64,000 bases of DNA from assembly GCA_037903355.1 (NCBI GenBank), contig JBAJFE010000062.1, positions 124,001 through 188,000 of the forward strand. Reading direction: 5' to 3'. The position numbers and the translations under genes were made by a program. Each line of letters starts with the position of its first letter. The first letter of the stretch is position 1. Below the pieces are notes generated by a model that was given only the letters and a program-made list of their open reading frames with translations, did not search any database and had not been told where the DNA came from. Below, piece by piece: positions 10,498-21,665 of the stretch. The stretch comes from Trichuris trichiura (Eukaryota > Nematoda > Enoplea > Trichinellida > Trichuridae).

Positions 10498-13400
10498 ATG
10501 TCCGCGAAAAAATTGCTGAATCAGCGCGAATGTCTGAAAGGCGGAGTCAAACGTCTATTGTCTGAAATGAAAGAGCATGCTTGCGCTGGGCAACATGCCC
10601 TGGTTCGTAGAACCATGGAACTCCTGGACACATATTTGGTACAGTGTCAGGAGGTTCAATATGACCTACAAGGTCACCTTCAGCCGGAAGAAGTACAAAC
10701 CGAAGTCTAATTGGATGAGCTTCGAGCTGGCAGTGGTGGAAGCTAAAGCTCAGATCGACAGTCTGCAGCCGGAATCAAAAGGACTGCCTTTGTCCGCAGC
10801 CGAGTCGCAGGAGCCGAAAGGCCCGTTACATGGTCCCCATCTGCCGAAATGGAACCTACCGGTGTTTGACGGTAACGTTTTAGAATTTGTCGCATTTTGG
10901 GATCAGTTTGAGGCTGGAGTGCACAGTCGCCAAGAGTTGAGCGATGCGACAAAATTCGTTTACTTGAAGTCTGCTTTGAAAGGTGCAGCGTGGGAAGCTG
11001 TCACCGGCTTGTCCTTGACCTCAGCCAACTACGCAGTTGCTGTTGATATTCTGAAGAACCGGTTTGGAAGGCCAGACCTCATCATACAGAATCACATCGT
11101 CTCGTTGCTCGACTTGCAACCTTGCGCTCAAGGGAGCGCTGAACGCCTGCGACATCTCCATGACAAACTGACCTGGCATGTCAGAGCATTATGTGCTATG
11201 GGGAAAAATCCAGCAGGGCAAATGACAGCGGCAGAAGTGCTGCTGGCAATTTTCAAACTGAAAATGCCCCACTTTCTTCGTAAGAAATGGGAAAACGATG
11301 TGCTTACTAGAAAGGAAGAAGTCACGCTGGACTCGTTTTTTGAATTTCTTCGAACACAAGTAGAGGTCGAAGAATCGGTAAAAGGAACCCTTGGAACTTA
11401 TCAGAAGCCCTTTACCGTACCCTATCTAAAACAGAACACAGAGAGAGAACGAATTGCAACGACTTCGATGTTGCAAACCTCAGTCTCTCCAGAAATACAC
11501 CTGTGTCCAATCTGTTCAACGGATGGACATCACTTTGCTCAGTGCCCAGTGTTTCTCAAAATGAATGTTAAACAACGTTGGCGAACAGTCAAAGAACATC
11601 GTGTATGCTTTATATGCCTTCAAAAGGGTCACAGTAGTGCCCGTTGTGAAGCTCAGAACGGACGTTGCACGATCACTGGATGTAAGCAACTACATCATCA
11701 GCTGCTGCATTATGGCAAGGTAGATAAGAGGTCGTACAACGGTGTGTCTCCCAAAAAGGAATCAGTGTCAGATAATCAACATAGAACCGCAGAAAGGGAA
11801 CTACACATTGGAGTTGCGAAAACTAACGATGGAAAGGTGATCCTGCAGACAGCTCAGGCAAGGCTCATCGGGCCGAATGGCAGTAAAGCCTTGGTAATGT
11901 GTCTCCTGGACGTTGGGTCTCAACGTTCTTTTGTGCGGAAAGACCTTGCAGATAATCTTGGTCTCAAGGGCCCCAATGAGTATATCTCCATACTCACATT
12001 TGGAAACCGTCACGGCCGGCAGGAAGTCGCCAGGTCGGTTGAATTTTGCTTGACTCCAGTTGCACAAGGGAAACCACGGAAGTGGATAAAGGCTCTTTGC
12101 GTGCCACAAATTTGTGGACCACTGGACGCAAACCCTCCGTTTTCGAAGATGTGGAAGCACCTTCCAAAATATAACTTGTCAGACCAATTTCCAAGGGGCA
12201 CCAAGGAGGTAGATGTATTAATCGGAGCCGGTTATTACTATGACTTCGTCGGTAATGAGGTTCGGAAGAATGCCGCTGACGAGCCCGTTGGAGTTCAGTC
12301 AATATTTGGCTGGATTCTATGTGGAAAAACGGGACGTACAATGAAGGAAGTTTCAACTATGCTTATGTGCCAAATTTCAGAGGAAGAATCAGTAAACGTA
12401 CTGTTACGGCAGTTTTGGCAGCTGGATGCCATCGGCATAATTCCAGAAGAAAACAATGGTTCATCGAGAGCTGAACGTCACTGCTTGAAGCGACCCATAC
12501 AGTTCAATGGAGGACGATACGTAGTGCCCTTACCATGGGAATTCAAACCGAAGCTCCCAAATAATTATGCCTATGCGCTGCAACGGCTAGAACAACTGGA
12601 AAGGCAAATGGAGAAGAAGCCTAACAAGAGGCGGATGTACATTGCAGCTATGCAGGAATACATCGACAAAGGATGGGTAGAGGAGGTACATCCTTCTGTT
12701 GAGGAGGGAAAGGTGTGGTACCTCCCGCACCACGCTGTAATACGTGGCACAGATTCAATGAAAAAATGTCGAGTTGTATTTGATGGTTCTGCAAGTTATC
12801 AAGGCCTCTCGCTAAATGATTTGCTCGATCCTGGACCTGCACTGCAAAATGGTTTAGTCGGCGTACTGTTGAGATACCGCCGCTTACGGTTTGCGGTTCA
12901 AGCCGACATTGAAGCTATGTTTTTGCAGATTGAACTGCAGCAGGAGGATCGTGACTTTGTACGTTTTCTGTGGCGACGGCTTGATCCACATGAAACATTA
13001 AGGACAATGCGATTAACTCGACTTTGTTTTGGGCTAAGAAGCTCACCTTTCCTCGCGATGGCTGCAGTTCAGAAACATGCCCGTGATAGCTCATCGCGAT
13101 TTGCAAGGGCATCCGCAGAAGTTTTGCGAAATATGTACGTGGACGACCTCCTAATCAACTCTGCATCAGAAGATGATGCAGTTTCCGTGGCGAAGGAAAC
13201 CGCAAGCTTACTCGCTTCAGGCGGCTTTCCATTGCATAAATGGAGCAGTAATTCTCCAGTAGTGAAGGAACGTCTAAGTTGCAGCTCACAAGGTGAACTG
13301 ACGAACAAGGTGAAAACTTTGGGAATGTTGTGGTGCCCTGAGGTAGATGCACTATCGGTTGCCCCGATAGCAGTAAAATGTCATATGCTCGTCTCGAAAC

Positions 13401-15706
13401 GGTCTTTGTTAATGTCAGTGGCGAAAATGTTCGATCCTCTCGGACTATTAGCACCATATACAGTGATGGCCAAAATTGTACTTCAAGAGTTGTGGAAGAT
13501 GAGCACGAGCTGGGATGAAGTGTTGCCAGAAACCATTATGGAGAAATGGACAAGTTGGAAGGAAGAGCTCCCTATTGTGGAACAAATTAAAGTGCCCAGA
13601 TGGTTGGGTATCATGGCTAATTCTCGAGAACAGAAAATAGAATTACATTCCTTCTGTGATGCATCAGAATTAGCGTACGGCGCTGCAGTCTACTTAAGAC
13701 TGATCACAGCCGAAAGTGAGCGTGCTGACGTCAATCTAATTATTGCCAAATCTAGGCTAGCTCTAGTGAAACGAGTATCATTCTCTAAGCTGGAACTACT
13801 AGCAGCCTTGCTGGGTGCCAGGGTTGTCTGCTTTGTAAAAAAAGAAGTAGATTTAGAGGTTCAACGCGCCGTTTGTTGGTCAGACAGCATGATTGTACTA
13901 TGTTGGATCAAAAACGGCTTCACTAGGTGGAAGCCCTTTGTCAGAAATCGAGTTGAAGAAATCCAGTCTTTGACAGACCCTGGTTGGTGGAAATACTGCC
14001 CGACCAAGGATAACGTGGCCGATTTAATCAGCCGCGGGCAAAAGCTCCGGAAGCTGCAAGGCAACGAGGCGTGGTGGCACAGTCCTGGATGGCTGAGTCA
14101 AACGGAAAAGGAATGGCCCCAGGAGCCACGTCCCAATGATACACAGGAAGAACTGAAAGAAAGAGAAACTTCTATCCAAGTGAATCTGTCCAGGGAAGAC
14201 GAATTGGATCGTTTGTCACCGCAATGTATTAGTCGATTGGAACGCTTGATCAGAATCACGGCATGGTGTCAGAGGTTTTCATGGAATGCCAGGAAAGGTC
14301 AGGAAGACCGGAAGAGCGGAGTCTTATCAGTAGAAGAATTACGGGCTGCTGAAAGGACATGGTTGAGGAAAGTTCAACAGTCAGCGTTTTCGAAAGAATG
14401 GGAAAGTCTGAAGAAGACTAAATTAGTGTCCCCCAATAGCCGTCTGCATCATCTCGATCCATTCATAGACGAGGAAGAGCTGATACGAATCGGCGGAAGA
14501 TTGCATCTATCTGGTTTGTGCACGGAATCACGTCATCAGATAGTTCTCTCGCACGAAGGTCAGTTTGTCCTTCTTCTAATTAGACGTTGTCATGAAAGAC
14601 AACTCCATGCGGGCGTTGAAGCGACACTAGCAATACTGAGACAACGATTTTGGATCCTGAAGGGTCGCAGCACAGTAAAAAGAGTCGTCAGAAATTGCGC
14701 AGTATGTCGACGTGTTTGTTCGAGGCCCTTTGAGCAGAAAATGGCGCCTTTGCCAGAAGGTCGCGTGACCATAGCGTACCCATTTGAAAGGACTGGAGTT
14801 GATTTCGCCGGTCCCTTGTACATTCGTCGAGGAAGAAGAGTAGCAAAGGTCTACGTTTGTGTCTTTACCTGCATGGTAACCCGTGCAATTCATCTGGAAC
14901 TTGTGTCGACTATGACTACTGAAGACTTTATTATGGCGTTGCGTCGCTTCATGTCCCGTCGCGGGAAACCCGCATGCATACAGTCGGATAACTTCCGATC
15001 GTTTAAGGCAGCTGACGAGGAAATCAAACGCCTGTTTGCAAGCGTCAGCTTTGACAGAGTGCAAGACAACCTGAGTAAAGATCGAATCGAGTGGCTATTT
15101 ATAACTCCCAGAGCACCATGGGTTGGTGGTTATTGGGAGAGACTAATCCGTTCAGTGAAGACTGCGCTCAAGAAGGTACTGGGAAATGCGTTGGTAAACG
15201 AAAACGTTCTGACCACGTTGTTGTGTGAAATTGAAGCTCGCATCAATGCGAGACCCTTGACCTTTGTAAGTGATGATGCCAATGACATGGAACCATTGAC
15301 TCCCTTCCACTTTCTGACTGGCAGACGATTTCAAGAAGTGCCAATGAAGTCCACGAAGGAAAACGTGGGTCCGCTGTACGGACACGCATTGCGGAAAAGG
15401 TGGCGTCTGCAACAGACGCTGCTGGGCCACCTGTGGAAGCGTTGGAGACAGGAATATATTGTTGCTCTTAGCGGACGATCAAAATGGTTCTACGCTAAGA
15501 GAGGACCTACAGTTGGGGACGTGGTATTGATCGCGGAAGAGAACGTGCCACGACAACGTTGGAAATTGGGTCGCGTTTTGCAGACGCACGCCTCCAGCGA
15601 TGGATTGGTAAGGACAGTCACCGTAAAGACTGAAGACGGAGAAACAGTGCGATCTGTAAGGCGTTTGCATTTGGTAGAGCCGGCGTCCCCGGTTGTTATG
15701 GCCTGA
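10498..15706 (+). CDS. BEL/Pao Gag-Pol polyprotein
   Basis: A frame of 1,709 codons (10577-15706) covers most of Gag and all of Pol. The Gag start (MSAKKLLNQ) lies in another frame, 10498-10710, so one frame change is needed near 10700. Counting residues in the long frame: the Gag body comes first, zinc-knuckle-like Cys/His clusters follow at about 308-375 (CPICSTDGHHFAQC, CFICLQKGHSSARC), then an aspartic protease at about 441-455 whose active site reads LLDVGSQRSFV, with Val where Ser/Thr is usual. The reverse transcriptase lies at about 770-860 (FAVQADIEAMFLQI, YVDDLLI) and RNase H at about 1024-1105 (FCDAS, WSDSMIVLCW). The integrase lies at about 1338-1525, with an HH-CC zinc site and D,D-35-E type blocks GVDFAGP, SDNFRSF and GGYWERLIRSVK. 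The Val in the protease and the altered SDN block are unusual for the family. Confidence 0.9.
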
Positions 15707-15722
15707 AGCCATGGTGGGGGAG

Positions 15723-15860
15723 TGTTACGGCCGCGACTCCAACGATGCTCAGGTTCTTTGTAACCTGCACACTCGAGATTACGTTCCGTTACGGGGAGGT
15801 TGAGTACGGTGGTTTTTGGTTGGTTGTGTGTTACTTGGTCGTTCGATTAAAGCCTTAATA
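15723..15860 (+). repeat. 3' LTR of BEL/Pao element
   Basis: Same length as the 5' LTR, with about 8 differences. Directly preceded by the polypurine tract. Confidence 0.85.
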
Positions 15861-16564
15861 GTAGACATATGCGTGTGCACCCACTTAAGTAGGCCCGCGT
15901 TATCCGCGAACGTGAGTCAACGCGGTTTGTCTTTAGAAAACAATGACTTAATTTTCAGCAGAGATTGACGAATCGCTGCTGAACATAATAGCGGCGCAGT
16001 ATCCTTTTTTGTGTATGTAGTTTTAAGATTCCATCATGTGACTAAAGAAAATGGTTTTTTCTATTCTTATATCTTCTCAACCTGCGCATAATGCTAATAC
16101 CTCGTGTTACTATGAGTTTGTATAATACTAATACTATTGAAAAAGCTTTATTACGGACAGAGTCCCGTTTAATGTGGGATAAAGGCGTTCACGCCTTTAT
16201 CACAACGGGACTCTGTCCGTAATAAAGTTTTTTCATTATGAAAACATACGGTCCCGTACCAAGAAACCACATCTTCGAATACTAATACTAGTTACTACTG
16301 TTGCTTTTAGTTTCTCATTTCCCCAAATTAGGCTTAGGTACCTCATGCTATTGTAAGTCAATTTCTTAAGTCATAATGGCTTATGAATAGTAATAAAACT
16401 CCTTATCCATAGGAGCCTGACGTTATTAAATATGCTTCGGGAAACAGTAGCAACGAAGCTATAGTTTCTGGTTAAAGTCTTCGCGCAAGAATTCGCACCT
16501 TTACTGCCGCCTCGTCGCTGCACTATCCGAAGTTGTTTCCTAGTTCAGAAAAGTTTCAAGAATA
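15861..16564. other. Spacer sequence between elements
   Basis: Apart from the foldback element at 16137-16277 I recognise nothing here. The first part is probably the displaced upstream flank of pseudogene C. Confidence 0.4.
16137..16277 (-). mobile_element. Foldback element with conserved tail, no hammerhead
   Basis: A 141-bp element flanked by the perfect 13-bp direct repeat AATACTAATACTA (16124-16136 and 16278-16290). Palindrome arms of about 40 bp contain TTATTACGGACAGAGTCCCG and start almost at the left end. A tail of about 45 nt follows the right arm and contains GGTCCCGTACCAAGAAAC, also seen in the tail of the Penelope unit at 2710. The central loop is a small self-complementary hairpin, and I see no hammerhead core. 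The arm end CCGTAATAAA..CTTCATTATG resembles the Penelope TIR end, so it is probably a non-autonomous derivative. Confidence 0.75.
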
Positions 16565-17767
16565 CAGTGAAACCTCCCTAATCCAAACCTCCCTTATCCG
16601 AATCCCTCTCTAATCCGAATTCGTGGAAGAGAACAGTAGATCGACAGTGCACAATAAAGATAATTAGGCTACTTGTGCGAAACGCACAGTCATTTGGCGG
16701 AAACGGCTATAAGGCAGCGAACAACCAGCCAATGGTCCTTCCGGTATATGCTAACATAGGCACTGTCCAGCCACGGCTTTGGCGAATTAATCTGGACCAA
16801 TAGGTTGGCTGCAACAATTCACCTCGTGACAGGCTTCCACAAATAAACGGAAATATGCAGTATAGCGGTCAATATTGGCACCGGACAGAGCTTGTCATAT
16901 GTATATGAACATGCCGCGGGAAGACCGTCAATCTAATTGCAGGATGTGCACAAAAATAGAATCGTGTTATGTGAAGGTAGGGCTACCATTTATCTGAAAG
17001 TAGGACTACCACCGCATTATACGAGAACAAACCGTATATAAGGAGAGCAATACGGGAGTCATTATCACTGTGTTCTGGTGTGTTATACGGTTTTGCAGTT
17101 GTCCAAATGTATAAGAGGAAGCACATTACGCTCACGATAGAGAAGAAGGCGGAGATAATCAAAGCATTGAAGAGGGGAGTGACCGGCCGAAGAACAGGAA
17201 GAATGCGATGGACGGCGCAGTTTGTGCTTAAAAAGCGTTCGTGACTTAGCCGTTAGCAGACGTCAAAGCCTGTTGAAGCAGACGCTAATAACTGACTACA
17301 TAAAATAAATTTAGACTTCGTGGACTTCTGCTGCACAGTGGAAGGAAGGATGCTTACCTGTGCGCAACCCAGGAAACAAAGGTTACAATAGCCCAGAAAT
17401 CGCACAATAATCAGCCGCTAACTCAATTTCTTTTCGAGCCGACAGAACTGGCTAGCAACTACGAATATGGGAAAATAAGTTCACGGGAACTATTTCCCAT
17501 GCCGCTTCGCGCTACAGCGTCCACAGCATATAAGAAATTCGTTTCTGCTGGTCAATCGTTTTCCTGAATCAGACGGACTTCGCCGCCCTCGTTAAGCTAT
17601 TCACCGCTTGCAGAGGCTGACATCGCGCTGTAGACGCCAGGAAAATGCATCTAAAATTGCATTACCTGCTTTTTTGTGGCCTACCGTAAGCCTCCTCCAT
17701 AATCCGAATTCTTCTATAATCCGAACTACCCCCGCCCCGACGTGTTCGGATTAGGGAGGTTTCACTG
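16565..17767 (+). mobile_element. Tigger/pogo-like DNA transposon, internally decayed
   Basis: Terminal inverted repeats CAGTGAAACCTCCCTAATCC... (16565) and ...GGATTAGGGAGGTTTCACTG (ending 17767) are flanked by TA on both sides, the hallmark of the Tc1/mariner/pogo superfamily. Motifs of the form TAATCCGAA repeat inside both ends. The interior retains only the start of a transposase (17107-17244). It is inserted against a Penelope RT fragment that begins directly after the right-hand TA. Confidence 0.85.
17107..17244 (+). pseudogene. Truncated pogo/Jerky-type transposase N-terminus
   Basis: A 45-codon frame with KRKHITLTIEKKAEIIKAL, which resembles the N-terminal helix-turn-helix (CENP-B/psq-like) of Tigger and Jerky transposases. 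It ends at TGA (17242-17244) soon after this motif, with no DDE domain recognised downstream. A TATATAAGG lies about 70 bp upstream. Confidence 0.65.
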
Positions 17768-17769
17768 TA

Positions 17770-18303
17770 GTTGAATACTTGGCTAATAAATGACCTGGGA
17801 TATCCGTTCTTGTAGAAAATGTTTCGAATGTGGTTGAACTCTGGTTGAAGATATTCAGGACTGCATAATTTGATTGCTCGATCAATCATTCCGGAGAGGA
17901 TACCACGCATTACTGATCTGGGGTGATGTGATGAAAAGTTGGGGTACTGACCCGTGTGCGTGGGTTTTCTGTATACTCTGGTTTTTAGCTCATCGTTTGT
18001 GCGGATAATTAATGCGTCTAGAAAGGGTAGGGTGTTGTTGTCTTCTTTTTCCATTGTGAAAACAATTTGGTTCGGGCCGATGTTGTTGAGGAATTGTAAA
18101 AATTGCTCTTCCTTTCCAGCTTTAATAATTACGAACATGTCGTCTACGTACCTTTTGAAAAGGCTTGCAGCTATGTGTCTGCCAACCGTTGCGAACATCT
18201 GTCTTTCAAAGCTTTCCATAAATATATCTGCTAATACTGGAGATAAGGCGATGAAGGCATCGTTCGCTCCGCCCTGGTGCATGCGAACGGTACAACCATC
18301 CAT
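17770..18303 (-). pseudogene. Penelope-like reverse transcriptase fragment
   Basis: The open frame reads 17662-18303, but the part below 17770 belongs to the adjacent DNA transposon. The Penelope part contains LSPVLADIFMESFE, the catalytic block KRYVDDMFVI, a region resembling LPFLDALIIR, and KPTHTGQYPNFSSHHPRSVMRGILSGMIDR, the last of which overlaps the N-terminal retroelement part of the GIY-YIG frames at 3187 and 23880. The stretch before LSPVLADIFM (GCTVRMHQGGANDAFIA) looks abnormal for the motif that normally precedes it. No fingers domain upstream and no GIY-YIG downstream: a fragment only. Confidence 0.75.
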
Positions 18304-18380
18304 CGGCCAGCGACGAAAATGTGCTTTCTGGAATCGGCAGATAACGATGTGGACAGCCCCTCAGTCCACAGGGCCGGCGA
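18304..18380. other. Possible remnant of LTR-element interior
   Basis: About 77 bp between the Penelope RT fragment and the LTR. On the plus strand a frame ends ESADNDVDSPSVHRAGDVAN and stops a few bases inside the LTR, as some retroelement polyproteins do. This is weak evidence for a leftover internal region. Confidence 0.25.
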
Positions 18381-18688
18381 TGTTGCCAATTAGGCACTGA
18401 CGACTACGACGCGCTCGCGAAAGGGCCCCCCACCGGTTGGCAGGTAGCCAACTTACTGATTCGTGCCCTCTGGCGGGGTAGCACTCTGCGTCGCGCGGGT
18501 GGACACTCATTCGCTATCTTCGGGTCGTTTGCTCTGGTCGAGATCGCTCGGTTTTGTCTTTCGCTCGTGCTCTTTTGATTGCTAAGTAAAAATCAGTATC
18601 AACTTGTCGATGCCCTGCGCCACTGTATTCGCGCCGTGCATCCTTTGTTCCCAAGATTCCTGAACCACCGCACTTCCTCCCGGCAACA
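18381..18688. repeat. LTR at inner end of right arm
   Basis: Counterpart of the solo LTR at 9457-9764, with TGTTGCC...GGCAACA ends. Its outer flank CTTCC (18689-18693) equals the other copy's target duplication, but the inner flank is GGCGA, so no duplication is present on that side. It differs from its mirror copy by roughly 6% in the stretches compared. Confidence 0.7.
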
Positions 18689-19981
18689 CTTCCAAAACTA
18701 CAAAGACAGCCGCGAAGAACGTGAAAGGTAACATAGTCCGGAAGAAGGAAATGGGCTCAACGAAATGACCTGGAAGAACGCTGATTCGCTAGTGCATGTT
18801 CTGCACTTATGAACGCGCGACTGAGCTGCAATTCTACCCCACGAAAGATGTGAAACAACTATGAATTTCCATTTCGCTGCAATACAAATAACGTGTCACA
18901 CTCGCGCGGCTGTTCACTTAAATGATATGCTGCGCTGTTGCCAATCTGTGATGATGGCATCATTCAAGTCACTGTATGGTCTGTCAGCAGCTGTGTTCGC
19001 CCTTGCTGGACGAAATCAACCAAGTAGTCCATTTGCTCTGCGCTTTCCCCATGTCTGAAAGGATGTTCGTGTTTTTCAATTAACATGTGGCATACTTGAG
19101 ACTGCCACGCTTTGAAAAGGCATGCTTCAAGGATGCGCGTCATCCTCTTGTATTACGCTGGACGGGGAAGAAGTATTAAAAGGCTTAAAAACAGACTGGG
19201 CTACACGGTATAGTTCAAGAAAACCTAAGCATCCGTTCCATCTTACGCAATGACAAAAGAAAAGGTACCACTGGACCAATGGCCTGGGGTGGTTAACGAA
19301 ATAAAACGCGAATGTTCGGCCGCATATACAGCAAAGCCTCCCTAGATCAGACTCGTCAGAGCGGACGGCAGCGCGGATTACGCAAAAATCCGGTCTATGG
19401 AGAAGGCTGACAGCAGATCACAGAACAGCACGTAATAATATTTTAAACGCAGGTTTCAGGGTAGTACCACTAATGTACAATATGCGCCCACTTGAAAGGC
19501 AATTTTCATCTTCTAGAAAGTTGAACGGGACGAATGGCGTAAATGAACTTTGAGGACATTGGGGAAGGTCGAACGTGACGAGTAGAATTGCAGCAACGCC
19601 CCAAAACCTGCTCACGACAGCCCGCCAAATGCAGAACGATGAAGCGGTTGTATTGGCATCGGTTTGAGCATCGTCCTATCCTGAGCAATGACACGATGCC
19701 CAGCAGCACGGAATGTGTTTCATGTTGCATCACTCAGCGAGTCTTTTAGGAAAACGCTCAAACAGTTTATTCGCCTTCCTGAATAGATGAGAAGACGATT
19801 GCGGCATTATTCCGCCTACGAAAAATTGAAACATTGCATACATTCCTGCTGGTATACTGACTGGTGCTTGCACATTTTGAAACAGCAAAACAGCACTGAA
19901 TGTACATACGTTTATTGACAATGGTAACAAAGTAAACCCGTGCAGCAATACGATAGACCCGCACGTTCATCCCCTATTCTC

Positions 19982-19989
19982 TATATAAA
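19982..19989 (+). promoter_or_regulatory. TATA box of gene A2
   Basis: TATATAAA 35 bp upstream of the A2 start codon, with identical spacing in A1 and A3. Confidence 0.6.
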
Positions 19990-20023
19990 GCCGAGCGATC
20001 CCGTTTAGAAACAACCTGCAACA

Positions 20024-20540
20024 ATGCTGCTCACCTACATCTTCTTGCTTGGCTTTTTCATTTCAACTGTGAGGATCAACTAATGTCACTGGGTATTTAT
20101 TAACTGCACTTCTTCAGGCCGTCTGCGAGGAAGAATCTGCACCGGAACAACTGAATGAGGAACCAGAGGCAACCTCTCAGAAACTAACTCTCGCTGTTTT
20201 CCACATGATAGTTTCGCTATTTAGAAAGAAGATCAAACGCCGGAAAGCGTACTGTCAACAACGACAACAACAACAACAGCCAAACCAAGACAGCCTATGG
20301 CAACACCACAAGCCGGTGGCAAAAACGCTGGTTCTCAGAAGGGAGCTAAGTGAGTAACATAGGGGAGACATTCATAATTGTAATTGAACTCGCTGCAGGA
20401 CCAAAGGTGGAAATGGTGGTGTGAAAGGTTTCGCAAGGAAGTTTGCAACGACGGTCACAAAAGGCAGTAAGAAAGCATTCAAAGCGACAAAGGGTGCCGC
20501 AACCAACGTGAAGAACAAGGTCACTAAGAAGAAGAAGTAA
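20024..20540 (+). CDS. Small secreted lysine-rich protein, copy A2 (4 exons)
   Basis: Exons 20024-20068, 20118-20168, 20225-20349 and 20399-20540 join in frame to encode 120 residues. Exon 1 encodes a signal peptide (MLLTYIFLLGFFIST). Exon 2 is acidic (AVCEEESAPEQLNEEPE) and has the only Cys. Exon 3 has a run of threonines (codons ACA/ACG) and a Gln/Gly-rich linker. Exon 4 has 15 Lys and 1 Arg in the last 47 residues with no acidic residue, and ends KVTKKKK. Intron 1 is GT-AG (49 nt); intron 2 is GC-AG (GAG|GCAACC to TTTAG, 56 nt); intron 3 is GT-AG (AA|GTGAGT to CTGCAG, 49 nt). Exon limits agree with the decayed paralogues. Secretion is inferred. The basic tail could bind membranes, nucleic acid or mucins; I recognise no family. 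Confidence 0.75.
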
Positions 20541-21610
20541 ATGGCTTAACGAAGCAACATGCTGCTACGGGGATGAAGAGAAAGAAGAACAGCTTTCAAG
20601 TGCATGTTGTGTTGTTAGGAGAGCGCAACTGAGCTGTACTTCTACCTTAGTAAAGGTGCACATTAAGTTAAAGAATACCGCATTTTGCTGCAATACTCTG
20701 AATAGCGCTTTACTTGCGCGACCGCTCAAGAAACCTTTTGCTGCACTATAGACAATCCAGGCTGAGGGCTTCATTCTAATTAGACTACGTGATGGTTATG
20801 GTGTCGGCACTGTAACCTCAACTTACACAACTCTACATGTAGCTCTTTGCTTCTTAATCGTCTTCCTTTCCGCCTATAAAATTAACTCGCTTGTTCGCGT
20901 TGAATGCTGGAGCTGGTAAAGAGCGCGAAAGCCATGCATTCTTGTCAGTTAAAAGCTGGATAAAGGAAACTTGATCATTTACAGAATAGCGCTTAAGACA
21001 AAAGGCTGTTCGTTAGCGTACTTTGCTGTAGCACATAAGGTAAGTCGCACTCCTGGAGCATGAGTAAAGTAATTACGGGTCATACTCCTGGAAAGAATAG
21101 TTATGACTGTTTAAAAAGTGAACTCCGTGGCATATGAGACTAATAACGAGAGAAGCAACTCGTCATATAGAGAGTAGTTGATATTTCAGCCAAGAGCGAC
21201 ATTTCCAAGTGTCTTCTACGCAATGGTTGCGGACCACTTAAAGTGAGCTTCGAGAGACGAGAGTAATAATGGCATAGCGAAAATAACTACCAACGTTACG
21301 TGACGCACGCCATCGTTTTTAAAGGTAAACATATGGGCGCACTGTGAGCGGGTGGCGAGTCACCATCCCCTTAAGGGTTGCAACCTTTCGGAAACAAAAA
21401 CAAAACCTACCGTTCCTAAGCAATTATCTCGTTGAATATTTGTACATAGCGTAAGCTGACACACTTTTTATTGTAACGCTCCGGCAGTAGTAAGAGTAAC
21501 TTCAATATTAAAATGGTAAATGAACAATTTTCCATTATTGCCCTTTTTCGTGATGACAATATTTTGGTAAATGAATTGTCAATACGATTAAATTAGAACT
21601 TGTTGGGCAT

Positions 21611-21665
21611 TGTTCGCGCTGAAGATGGGTCAAGGTAGGACCCGAAAGCTTCGTGTACAACGCTT
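21611..21665 (+). ncRNA. Hammerhead ribozyme motif (right arm, second locus)
   Basis: CTGAAGA at 21619-21625, stem II GGGTC/GACCC with an AAGGTAG loop, GAAA at 21644-21647, then GCTT and a predicted cut before CGTG. Stem I pairs CGCG with CGTG and TTGT with ACAA across an internal loop. The core is fully conserved. Confidence 0.65.

Larger units (their letters stand above)
10309..15860 (+). mobile_element. BEL/Pao LTR retrotransposon
   Basis: LTRs of 138 bp at 10309-10446 and 15723-15860 flank a gag-pol frame. Bases next to the ends are GTAGC (10304-10308) and GTAGA (15861-15865), a 5-bp target duplication with one change. A purine tract (ggtgggggag) directly precedes the 3' LTR. The two LTRs differ at about 8 positions (roughly 6%), so the insertion is not recent. 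It entered sequence upstream of pseudogene C: the interrupted flank tatagccaatagtag/acatatgcgtgtgcaccc resembles the upstream flank of B1. Confidence 0.9.

Noticed and set aside
11801..12356. Minus-strand frames of 119-120 codons within the BEL/Pao element
   Set aside because: They are antisense shadows of the Gag-Pol frame and have no independent support.
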